A model generated the notes under the pieces. That model worked only from the letters and a program-made list of their open reading frames with translations, searched no databases and was not told where the DNA came from. This document shows positions 1 to 5,734 of a stretch of DNA of 6,068 bases, piece after piece (position 1 is the first letter of the stretch; every line of letters begins with the position of its first letter). The stretch is taken from positions 1-6,068 of the forward strand of contig OMIJ01000208.1 of assembly GCA_900299065.1 (NCBI GenBank). The letters run 5' to 3'. The position numbers were made by a program, and so were the translations under genes. Source of the DNA: Hyphomicrobiales bacterium (lineage in GTDB: Bacteria; Pseudomonadota; Alphaproteobacteria; Rhizobiales; Beijerinckiaceae).

Positions 1-142
1 GATAGGCTTTTTCATAAAGATCGATGGCGAGAATGGCAGGGCGGGGGCCTACGAACAGTTTTCGACGATAGGCAGAATAGATTTCCTCCATTTCCGGTGT
101 GAGCAAATCTTTCCAGCAATAATTTTCAAATGCATCTGTCAT
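1..142 (-). CDS. Isochorismatase-family cysteine hydrolase, N-terminal part (cut by window edge)
   Basis: Seen: reading leftward from 142 there are 47 open codons running off the window edge, beginning MTDAFENYCW. Residues 35-46 read PAILAIDLYEKA, the first beta strand of the isochorismatase/N-carbamoylsarcosine amidase fold, whose Asp (here D41) belongs to the Asp-Lys-Cys catalytic triad; the Lys and Cys lie outside the window. The roughly 33-residue lead containing YSAYRRKLFVG resembles the N-terminal extension of N-carbamoylsarcosine-amidase-like members. Family knowledge: these cytosolic enzymes hydrolyse amide, ureido or vinyl-ether bonds (N-carbamoylsarcosine, maleamate, biuret, isochorismate, nicotinamide). 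Start: two tandem ATGs at 145 and 142; GGAG at 152-149 is 6 bases from the ATG at 142 and only 3 from that at 145, so 142 is preferred. It is divergent from the Rieske oxygenase gene, suggesting shared control and possibly a shared pathway. Substrate unknown. Confidence 0.75.
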   Translation of the reverse strand, partial: MTDAFENYCWKDLLTPEMEEIYSAYRRKLFVGPRPAILAIDLYEKAY

Positions 143-148
143 CATTGT

Positions 149-152
149 CTCC
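149..152 (-). promoter_or_regulatory. Ribosome binding site of the isochorismatase-like gene
   Basis: GGAG on the minus strand. Its spacing of 6 bases favours the second of two adjacent ATG codons (142) over the first (145). Confidence 0.55.
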
Positions 153-226
153 ACGCGCCCCCGCCAGGACGGTTCATTTGCCTGATCATGCCCAGAGCTT
201 GGGAGAGATGCAAATGGAGTGCGCTC

Positions 227-248
227 GCCTATGCTTTAGGCATGTCAA
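227..248 (-). promoter_or_regulatory. Consensus -35-like hexamer abutting an inverted repeat (candidate promoter/operator)
   Basis: On the minus strand a perfect TTGACA (248-243) is followed after one base by an inverted repeat with arms GCCTA (227-231) and TAGGC (237-241) around five bases. It lies 85-106 bases upstream of the isochorismatase-like start, in the divergent control region. No convincing -10 hexamer is found at 16-18 bases, so this is a candidate regulator site beside a possible -35 box, not a proven promoter. Confidence 0.3.
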
Positions 249-321
249 ATATTTTGCAGCGCAGCATACTCGCCTGATTTTCATATCTTAAGGTCCGATG
301 ACTGCGGCAAAGCTTGTTTTG

Positions 322-334
322 TGTCAATTTGACA
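322..334. promoter_or_regulatory. Perfect 13-base palindrome, candidate operator in the divergent region
   Basis: TGTCAATTTGACA is a perfect inverted repeat (arms TGTCAA/TTGACA about one central T). It lies 87 bases before the Rieske ATG and 176 bases from the isochorismatase-like start, a usual place for a dimeric transcription factor to control both directions. Each arm also matches a sigma-70 -35 hexamer, but no good -10 follows on either strand. No regulator gene is in the window, so the cognate family cannot be assigned. Confidence 0.35.
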
Positions 335-406
335 GGCTTGGAATAGGAGCCATCTTCCCCTAAAGTAGCCTCAAGAGGCAGAGAGTCTTTGCGTAAGTGC
401 TGCCGC

Positions 407-414
407 AAGGGAGA
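407..414 (+). promoter_or_regulatory. Ribosome binding site of the Rieske oxygenase gene
   Basis: AAGGGAGA, with the GGAG core at 410-413, lies 8 bases before the ATG at 422. It decides the start: the open frame extends upstream to a TTG at 389, but those extra codons contain this site. Confidence 0.8.
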
Positions 415-421
415 AAGAATC

Positions 422-1693
422 ATGCTGACGGTTGAGGACAATGAACGTCTGACACGAGTTGGCCCGGGTACGCCGGCGGGGGAATTGCTGCGCCGCTATT
501 GGATGCCTGCCGTTTTATCGAGTGAAGTGCCTGAAAAGGACGGGGCGCCTATTCGCGTGCGGCTGCTGGGTGAGGATTTGATCGCTTTTCGCGACAGTAC
601 AGGCTCGGTTGGTCTGGTTGATGCTCATTGCCCGCACAGGCGCGCGCCAATGTTTTTTGGCCGCAATGAGGATTGCGGCTTGCGCTGTGTTTATCATGGC
701 TGGAAATTTGATCGCCATGGCGATTGCGTTGATATGCCTTCCGAGCCTGCCGGAACGCCCTTGCAAGCCAAGGTGAAGATCAAAGCCTATCCGACTTATG
801 AAGGCGGTGGACTGGTCTGGGCCTATCTGGGGCCGAAAGATAAAATGCCTGCGCCCCCCGATTATGAATGGATGCGCGCTCCCGCCACACATCGTCATGT
901 CTCAAAGACATTTGAAGATTGCAATTATTTGCAAGCGATGGAAGGAGGTCTTGATACGGCGCATTCCTCTTTCGCCCATAACAATAAATTGGGAGATATG
1001 AGCGAATTGCGTAATGCTGATACAGCTCCACGCATTGACGTGATCCATAGCGATTATGGCTATTGTTATACGTCAACGCGTCGCAGCCGCCCGGACATGC
1101 ATTACATGCGAGTTTATCATTATGTGATGCCGTTTCAGCAGATGCGCGGCACGGTGACCTCGTTCAATGGGCAAAAGAATGACATGCCGCATCTCGATGG
1201 TCACATGTGGGTGCCAATCGATGATTATACCTGCAATGTCTATAATATCATCTGGTCGTTTGATCATGATCTGCCCCTCACTCAGGATTATCTCACCGAA
1301 TGGGAGACGGTTACCGGTCGCGGGCCCAATGATTTTGTGCCAGGTACTTTTGTTCTTAAGGCTGGCAAGCACAATGATTATTTCATTGATCGTCAGGTGC
1401 AGAAGACGCAAACTTATACAGGAATACCGGGCATTAACACGCAGGATTATGCGCTGCAGGAAGGCATGGGGCAGATTGTCGATCGCTCCAAGGAGTTTCT
1501 GGGCACTTCCGACAAAGCGATTGTCGCCATGCGCCGCATGATGCTGGAGGCTACACGCATGGTTGAGCGCGGGGAAGCGCCCAAAGCCACAGTGCCTGCT
1601 ACTTATCGCAATGTGCGACCCTATGATAATTTCATCGCGCCCGATGCGGATTGGCGGGTGGAATTTGCTCAAGGGCTTGTGGCGCGATTTTAG
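422..1693 (+). CDS. Rieske non-heme iron oxygenase alpha subunit, phthalate 4,5-dioxygenase type
   Basis: Predicted 423-residue cytosolic oxygenase component that would hydroxylate an aromatic or related ring using O2 and electrons from a separate reductase. Seen: an N-terminal Rieske [2Fe-2S] domain (about residues 25-140) with C70-x-H72 and C89-x-x-H92, and a C-terminal catalytic domain with E174...D178..H181....H186. H181 and H186 are the predicted iron ligands, D178 the bridging acid between Rieske and iron centres, and D342 (in TQDYALQ) the likely third ligand. Length and the opening MLTVEDNERLTRVGPGTPAG match the phthalate-dioxygenase-like group of homomultimeric alpha-only oxygenases. 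All key residues are present and the frame is intact. Neither a beta subunit nor a reductase is nearby, so electrons must come from a reductase encoded elsewhere. The gene is followed 83 bases later by a class II aldolase-family gene, probably in one operon. Substrate is not determined; phthalate itself is only a family analogy. Confidence 0.93.
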   Translation: MLTVEDNERLTRVGPGTPAGELLRRYWMPAVLSSEVPEKDGAPIRVRLLGEDLIAFRDSTGSVGLVDAHCPHRRAPMFFGRNEDCGLRCVYHGWKFDRHGDCVDMPSEPAGTPLQAKVKIKAYPTYEGGGLVWAYLGPKDKMPAPPDYEWMRAPATHRHVSKTFEDCNYLQAMEGGLDTAHSSFAHNNKLGDMSELRNADTAPRIDVIHSDYGYCYTSTRRSRPDMHYMRVYHYVMPFQQMRGTVTSFNGQKNDMPHLDGHMWVPIDDYTCNVYNIIWSFDHDLPLTQDYLTEWETVTGRGPNDFVPGTFVLKAGKHNDYFIDRQVQKTQTYTGIPGINTQDYALQEGMGQIVDRSKEFLGTSDKAIVAMRRMMLEATRMVERGEAPKATVPATYRNVRPYDNFIAPDADWRVEFAQGLVARF

Positions 1694-1762
1694 CCGCTCT
1701 CAGCTTGATTTGCGGGTGTGTTTGACTTCCCCCAAGGGGTCGGCCTATGTGTCGCCTTCAAC

Positions 1763-1768
1763 AGGGAG
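1763..1768 (+). promoter_or_regulatory. Ribosome binding site of the class II aldolase-family gene
   Basis: AGGGAG ends 8 bases before the ATG at 1777. It fixes that start in preference to the in-frame ATG at 1747, which has no such site and would place this one inside the coding sequence. Confidence 0.75.
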
Positions 1769-1776
1769 ATTTGACC

Positions 1777-2460
1777 ATGTCCGCGCAGCCCAATGATATG
1801 CCATTGCGTCAGCAGCTTGTTGATTGCATTCGTATGCTCGAAAAGGCCGATATTATCGATTATAATGGCCATTGCAGCATCAGGCTTGATGAAGATCGGA
1901 TTTTGATCAATGCAGGCAATTGCAAGCGCGCTGTTCTGACCCTCGAGGATATTGTCACCATTGATATGAGTGGCAAGCTGATAGAGGGGCGCGCCAATCC
2001 ACCGCTCGAATTTCATCTACATGCAGGTATTTACCGCGCTCGTTCGGATGTGAAGGCAATTGTTCATGCCCATCCCAAATGGTCCACTTATCTGACCATG
2101 GTGGGCACGCCCTATCAGCCTGTCTTTGCGCAGGGCGTTTTGCCTGGCCCCGTTCCAGTGCTCGATACACCCAATTCGATCAATACGCGCGAGATGGCGG
2201 ATCGGCTGGCCGCAACGCTCGGGCCCCATCCTTCTGCACTCATGAAATCGCATGGTGCGGTGTGCGTGGGCGCCAGCATTGTGGATGCTTTTGTTCTGGC
2301 CTCTTATCTCGAAGAAAATGCCATGCGCCAATATATGGCGATGCAAATCGGCAAGCCCTATGTTTTCAGCGCCGAAGAGCAGAAATTGGCCTTTGAGAAA
2401 TTATGGAGTGCCAGCCTGTTTCAGCGCACATGGGATCATTTCATGTCGAAGCTGAATTGA
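1777..2460 (+). CDS. Class II aldolase/adducin-family metal enzyme (aldolase or hydroxy-acid decarboxylase)
   Basis: Predicted 227-residue cytosolic enzyme of the fuculose-phosphate-aldolase fold. Seen: the NGHCSIRL loop (30-37) where phosphate-binding aldolases have a GN-x-S motif, the catalytic acid E78 in PPLEFHLHAGIY, metal ligands H97 and H99 in IVHAHP, and the third ligand H159 in KSHGAV. All catalytic positions are kept, so the enzyme should be active. Family knowledge: members cleave sugar phosphates, and relatives in aromatic catabolism, such as 3,4-dihydroxyphthalate decarboxylase, remove carboxyl groups from dihydroxylated aromatic acids. Position directly behind a phthalate-dioxygenase-like oxygenase favours a ring-acid decarboxylase or hydroxy-acid lyase role; that step is inference. 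It ends just before a bidirectional terminator shared with the convergent permease gene. Confidence 0.88.
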   Translation: MSAQPNDMPLRQQLVDCIRMLEKADIIDYNGHCSIRLDEDRILINAGNCKRAVLTLEDIVTIDMSGKLIEGRANPPLEFHLHAGIYRARSDVKAIVHAHPKWSTYLTMVGTPYQPVFAQGVLPGPVPVLDTPNSINTREMADRLAATLGPHPSALMKSHGAVCVGASIVDAFVLASYLEENAMRQYMAMQIGKPYVFSAEEQKLAFEKLWSASLFQRTWDHFMSKLN

Positions 2461-2513
2461 ATTTGCAGCACAGACCTTTTTGATTGCCTCATCGTCAATC
2501 AAGCAGACAATAA

Positions 2514-2543
2514 AAAGCCTCGCAGATTGCTCTGCGAGGCTTT
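2514..2543. terminator. Bidirectional intrinsic terminator between aldolase-family gene and permease gene
   Basis: A perfect 13-base-pair stem (2514-2526 with 2531-2543) closes a TTGC loop. It is GC-rich in the middle, with a T-rich stretch (TTTCTCTT) on the plus side and TTTTTATT on the minus side. It lies 53 bases after the aldolase-family stop and 20 bases after the permease stop, so it can end both convergent transcripts. Confidence 0.93.
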
Positions 2544-2563
2544 CTCTTGATCCTGTTTGCAGA

Positions 2564-4261
2564 TCAATCGTTGGAATAGATGTCGCGATCTTTTGTCTCG
2601 GGAATGAAGATCAATCCCACAACAAAGGTCATCAAGGCCACACCAATCGGATACCACAGGCCGGCATAGATATCACCCGTCGCAGCCACAAGGGTGACAA
2701 CGATGGGCGGCAGCAAGCCGCCAAACCAGCCATTGCCGATATGATAGGGCAGGGACATGGCTGAGTAGCGAATGCGCGTGGGGAAGAGTTCAACCAGTGC
2801 TGCAGCGACTGGGCCATAGACCATGGTCACGAGGATGGCCAGATAAACCAACATCACAATCAGCATTGGCATATTGATCTTGGCCGGATCGGCAGCGGCC
2901 GGATAGCCTGCTTCCTTGACACTGTCCGTCACGCTCTTAATGAAGGCCGCGCGCTGATCGGCAAAAGCCTTGGCATCAAGGGCTTCACCGTTGAAGGAGT
3001 CGAACTCCTTAGCGCCAACTTTCACTTTGGCCACTGTGCCCTTGGGCGCATCGATGAGCGAATAATTCACCGACGCACCAATCAGAGTCTGGCGCGCAAT
3101 GTCGCAAGAGCTCTTGAACACTTTGCCGCCAACGGGATCGAACAGAACGTTACAATCTGTAGGATCAGCTGTGACCGTCACAGGCGCGCTGTTCAATGCG
3201 GCTTCCAGCGCAGGATTGGCGTAATGCGTGATCTGGTGGAAGACATATTGATAACTCACAGCACCCAGCAAGCACCCAGCCAGAATGATTGGCTTGCGGC
3301 CAATGCGATCCGACAGCCAGCCAAAGAAAACGAAACCTCCGGTGGCGATCAGCAAGGCAATGATCAAGGCCGTATCAGCCGAATTGGCATCGACCTTGAG
3401 TGTATTGACCATGAAGATACGCGCATAGAACTGGCCACCATACCAAATCACGGCCTGACCGGCGGTGAGGCCGAGCAGAGCTAAAATGGCGATTTTGGCA
3501 TTGGACCATTTGCCGAAAGCCTCGCTCAGGGGCGCCTTGGACAGAGTGCCTTCTGACTTCATCTTTTGGAAGGCCGGCGATTCCGACAATTGCAGACGGA
3601 TCCAGATCGAAATGCCCAACAGGATGATCGAGAGCAGATAGGGAATGCGCCAGCCACCCCATGTAGCGCTGGCAAAATCGGCAGGCGCCATCGAATTGCG
3701 AACAATGGCTACGACCAGCAGAGACATGAACAGGCCGATCGTGGCGGTTGTCTGAATCCAGGAGGTATAGAAGCCACGACGGCCAGGAGGCGCATGTTCG
3801 GCGACATAGGTTGCCGCGCCGCCATATTCACCACCAAGAGCAAGGCCTTGCAGCAAACGAAGGCCAATCAGGATCGCGGGAGCGAGCCAGCCCATGCCAA
3901 TGCTATCTTGCAAGGTTTTGTAAGAGGGTGTTAGGCCCACGAGGAAGGTTGAAAGACCCATGATGGTGATGGTGACCAGGAAGGTATATTTGCGACCAAC
4001 CAGATCGCCCAATCGCCCAAAGACGAGCGCGCCAAAGGGGCGCACCAGAAAGCCTGCCGAGAAGGTCAGCAGAGCAAAGATGAATTGGGTATTTGCGTCA
4101 AAGGCTGAATAAAAAGCCGCGCCGATTTGGGCTGCAGTCCAGCCGTAAAGATAGAAGTCATACCATTCGAAAACTGTACCAAGTGAGGAGGCGAAAATAA
4201 CGCGCTTTTCCTCTCCGGTCATGGGACGGCTATGGCCATCTGCGTGTGCTGCCATACTCAT
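2564..4261 (-). CDS. MFS permease of the metabolite:H+ symporter (MHS) group with large periplasmic insertion
   Basis: Predicted 565-residue inner-membrane proton symporter for an organic acid or similar solute. Seen: MHS/ShiA-ProP-style opening GTVFEWYDFYLYG (28-40), loop motif GRLGDLVGRKYTF (82-94), LLQGLALGGEYGG (136-148), the second-half loop motif GWLSDRIGRKPI (314-325), and FPTRIRYSAMSLPYHIGNG (493-511). About twelve membrane segments are expected; the last ends near 553. MHS members are usually about 420-450 residues; the excess is mostly a hydrophilic stretch at about 345-462, between predicted segments 9 and 10 on the periplasmic side, with C370 and C386. Start: GGGAG (4273-4269) lies 7 bases before the ATG at 4261; the ATG two codons on is spaced worse. 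It converges on the oxygenase/aldolase pair. MHS includes phthalate and shikimate permeases, so uptake of the pathway substrate is plausible but unproven. Confidence 0.9.
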   Translation of the reverse strand: MSMAAHADGHSRPMTGEEKRVIFASSLGTVFEWYDFYLYGWTAAQIGAAFYSAFDANTQFIFALLTFSAGFLVRPFGALVFGRLGDLVGRKYTFLVTITIMGLSTFLVGLTPSYKTLQDSIGMGWLAPAILIGLRLLQGLALGGEYGGAATYVAEHAPPGRRGFYTSWIQTTATIGLFMSLLVVAIVRNSMAPADFASATWGGWRIPYLLSIILLGISIWIRLQLSESPAFQKMKSEGTLSKAPLSEAFGKWSNAKIAILALLGLTAGQAVIWYGGQFYARIFMVNTLKVDANSADTALIIALLIATGGFVFFGWLSDRIGRKPIILAGCLLGAVSYQYVFHQITHYANPALEAALNSAPVTVTADPTDCNVLFDPVGGKVFKSSCDIARQTLIGASVNYSLIDAPKGTVAKVKVGAKEFDSFNGEALDAKAFADQRAAFIKSVTDSVKEAGYPAAADPAKINMPMLIVMLVYLAILVTMVYGPVAAALVELFPTRIRYSAMSLPYHIGNGWFGGLLPPIVVTLVAATGDIYAGLWYPIGVALMTFVVGLIFIPETKDRDIYSND

Positions 4262-4287
4262 GCGTAAACTCCCGATTTGTGTTGGCT

Positions 4288-4301
4288 TGCGCTGACGCGC
4301 A
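4288..4301. repeat. Short inverted repeat in the permease leader
   Basis: TGCGC/GCGCA arms around TGAC form a perfect 5-base-pair hairpin or dimeric site, 26 bases before the permease ATG and just upstream of its ribosome binding site. It could be an operator or a leader hairpin, or chance. Confidence 0.25.
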
Positions 4302-4354
4302 GACCAATCCAGCCTCCCCCATGCAAGAGATATTGCGTTGGGTAGCTGCGCCTA

Positions 4355-4383
4355 TGTTTAAAGCCAGAGGATCATTCCGTCGA
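4355..4383 (-). promoter_or_regulatory. Weak candidate sigma-70-type promoter for the permease gene
   Basis: On the minus strand TCGACG (4383-4378) and TAAACA (4360-4355) are separated by 17 bases, in the 236-base gap between rlmB and the permease gene. Both hexamers are imperfect. No clear terminator follows rlmB in this gap, so read-through from rlmB is also possible. Confidence 0.2.
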
Positions 4384-4497
4384 TGCCCCACTTATGACAC
4401 CTTCGTCTAGTCTCCCAGGCCGGAGGATCGCTTCCTAAAGAGCGACAAATCCCAGGACAAACTGGAAAATCATTATCAATCAATAGCCATAGTCAGG

Positions 4498-5439
4498 TCA
4501 GCTCTGGTCAAGCTTAAGACGAGCCATGCAGAGGGCCACGGCACATGCATTTGACACATTCAGACTTTTGATTGCTCCCGGCATGTCGAGGCGGGCAATC
4601 AGATCGCAATTTTCGCGGCTGAGTCGGCGCAGGCCCTTGCCCTCAGACCCCAGAACCAGGGCCAATGGGCGAGACAGAACAGTATCTTCCAGAGAAGCGG
4701 ACCCCTCCGAATCCAAACCTACGCGCAAATAGCCCATGCGACCCAAAGCCTCGAGGGCACGGGCTAAATTGACCACCGGGACGATATCGACATGTTCAAG
4801 CCCACCTGAAGCGGCTTTAGCCAAAACGCCAGTCAGAATGGGCGAATGGCGCTCGGTGGTGACGATAGCATTTACGCCAAATGCGGCTGCACTGCGTAAA
4901 ATAGCACCGACATTATGCGGATCGGTAATCTGATCGAGCACAAGCACGAGCCCGTCTTCCGGCAGATCGGTGATATCGAGCGGTTCAATCGGCCTTGCTT
5001 CCAGAACCAGGCCTTGATGCACGCTATCGGCGGGAAGCAAGGCGCTGATCTCTTCTAGGCTGCTGGAAAGTATGGTCAGGTTGAGATGGGCAAGATAGGG
5101 GCTCAGCTTCTCCAAAGCTGCTTGCGTGGCATGCAGCCGGAGCAATTTGCGGCGCCCGGCCTTCAGCGCCTCTCGCACAGCGTGATAACCATATAAAATG
5201 ACTAGCTCTGGGTTTGCGTGCAAATGTCGGCCGGAGGCTCGCTCGGTCTGAGGGCTGGCTTTGCCCTTGCCAAAGTCACGTCCTCGATCATTTGAGTGAG
5301 ACGGACCATATCCCTTACTTTTTTGATTTGCGCGCGGGTCGGCCCTATGAGGGCTTGAGCGGTGAGGTTTATTGGGTCCTTTGGGCAAATCCGGCTCTCT
5401 AATGGGCTGATGAGGTGCTCTATCCATCATACTTGTCAT
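4498..5439 (-). CDS. rlmB: 23S rRNA (guanosine-2'-O-)-methyltransferase RlmB, TrmH/SpoU family
   Basis: Predicted 313-residue SPOUT-class enzyme that transfers a methyl group from S-adenosylmethionine to the ribose 2'-OH of G2251 (E. coli numbering) in the peptidyl-transferase P loop of 23S rRNA. Seen: SpoU substrate-binding domain at about 80-145 (ILYGYHAVREALKAGRRKLL); knotted catalytic domain with motif 1 DPHNVGAILRSAAAFG (173-188; N176, R182), motif 2 LVLGSEGKGLRRL (261-273; S265, E266) and motif 3 KSLNVSNACAVAL (291-303). Residues 1-75 form an extra, low-complexity tail rich in Pro, His, Arg, Lys and Ser, likely disordered and RNA-binding. The ATG at 5439 has AAAGGAC (5452-5446) upstream with AGGA 7 bases away. 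A later start trimming the tail is conceivable, but no better ribosome site supports one. Sister family members such as TrmH act on tRNA, so the exact target rests on homology style. Confidence 0.9.
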   Translation of the reverse strand: MTSMMDRAPHQPIREPDLPKGPNKPHRSSPHRADPRANQKSKGYGPSHSNDRGRDFGKGKASPQTERASGRHLHANPELVILYGYHAVREALKAGRRKLLRLHATQAALEKLSPYLAHLNLTILSSSLEEISALLPADSVHQGLVLEARPIEPLDITDLPEDGLVLVLDQITDPHNVGAILRSAAAFGVNAIVTTERHSPILTGVLAKAASGGLEHVDIVPVVNLARALEALGRMGYLRVGLDSEGSASLEDTVLSRPLALVLGSEGKGLRRLSRENCDLIARLDMPGAIKSLNVSNACAVALCMARLKLDQS

Positions 5440-5488
5440 GATCTTGTCCTTTGATCAAACAAAGGCAGGCTGATGGCGCTGTTTTAGG

Positions 5489-5526
5489 TTGACATGGGAC
5501 GGCGGGCTGACGATAAGCGCTGTCAA
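5489..5526. promoter_or_regulatory. Facing TTGACA boxes between rlmB and the tRNA-Tyr region
   Basis: A plus-strand TTGACA (5489-5494) is followed after 17 bases by GATAAG (5512-5517), a fair sigma-70-like pair. A minus-strand TTGACA (5526-5521) faces it, 50 to 87 bases upstream of the rlmB start, but without a good -10. The plus-strand pair would start transcription right at the terminator hairpin of 5529-5551. Promoter assignment is tentative in both directions. Confidence 0.3.
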
Positions 5527-5528
5527 TC

Positions 5529-5551
5529 AACCCCGCTTTGGCGGGGTTTTT
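5529..5551 (+). terminator. Intrinsic terminator upstream of tRNA-Tyr
   Basis: AACCCCGC (5529-5536) pairs perfectly with GCGGGGTT (5541-5548) around a TTTG loop, with a run of five T's at 5547-5551. The polarity of the T run gives plus-strand termination. No plus-strand gene precedes it in the window, since rlmB runs the other way. It may stop antisense transcription out of rlmB, or act as an attenuator on a leader of the tRNA. Confidence 0.8.
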
Positions 5552-5613
5552 GGTGGCCTTGGGATCGAGCTGATCGATCCTCTGATCCACCCTCTGCTAA
5601 GGCAGTTGGAATT

Positions 5614-5640
5614 CCTTGCCGCCATCGGGCAGGCGCAAGG
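5614..5640 (+). repeat. Imperfect hairpin just upstream of tRNA-Tyr
   Basis: CCTTGCCGCC (5614-5623) pairs with GGCGCAAGG (5632-5640), a 9-base-pair stem with one bulged C and an 8-base loop, ending 9 bases before the tRNA. No T run follows, so it is not a terminator. It could affect 5' processing of the precursor or be incidental. Confidence 0.3.
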
Positions 5641-5649
5641 TCCCGGTTT

Positions 5650-5734
5650 GGGGGAGTGTCCCGAGCGGCAAAGGGGGCGGACTGTAAATCCGCTGGCTAT
5701 GCCTTCGTAGGTTCGAGTCCTACCTCCCCCACCA
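5650..5734 (+). tRNA. tRNA-Tyr: tRNA-Tyr (anticodon GTA)
   Basis: Full class II cloverleaf of 85 bases. The acceptor GGGGGAG (5650-5656) pairs perfectly with CTCCCCC (5724-5730), followed by discriminator A and an encoded CCA (5732-5734). The anticodon stem GCGGA/TCCGC (5677-5681, 5689-5693) encloses loop CTGTAAA with anticodon GTA at 5684-5686. A 13-base variable region (5694-5706) gives the long arm typical of bacterial tRNA-Tyr. The T arm is GTAGG/CCTAC around TTCGAGT (5707-5723). The D loop holds the usual GG pair. It lies on the strand opposite to rlmB and is the only tRNA seen here. Confidence 0.97.

Noticed and set aside
1..142. Naming the partial hydrolase as maleamate amidase of nicotinate breakdown
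   Set aside because: Only the first catalytic strand is visible, and no other gene of that pathway is present.
389..421. Upstream TTG extension of the Rieske oxygenase frame
   Set aside because: The extra codons contain the ribosome binding site for the ATG at 422, and the family's usual opening begins at that ATG.
229..441. 70-codon minus-strand open frame in the divergent region
   Set aside because: Its start overlaps the Rieske gene, it has no recognisable domain, and it covers the control region; best read as a chance frame.
515..1672. Minus- and plus-strand open frames within the Rieske gene
   Set aside because: Shadows of a clear, fully conserved oxygenase; their translations show no domain.
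1747..1776. Earlier ATG for the aldolase-family protein
   Set aside because: It has no upstream ribosome site, and AGGGAG inside this stretch is ideally placed for the ATG at 1777.
5650..5734. tRNA-Tyr as an attachment site for an integrated element
   Set aside because: No repeat of the tRNA 3' end and no integrase is seen in the window.
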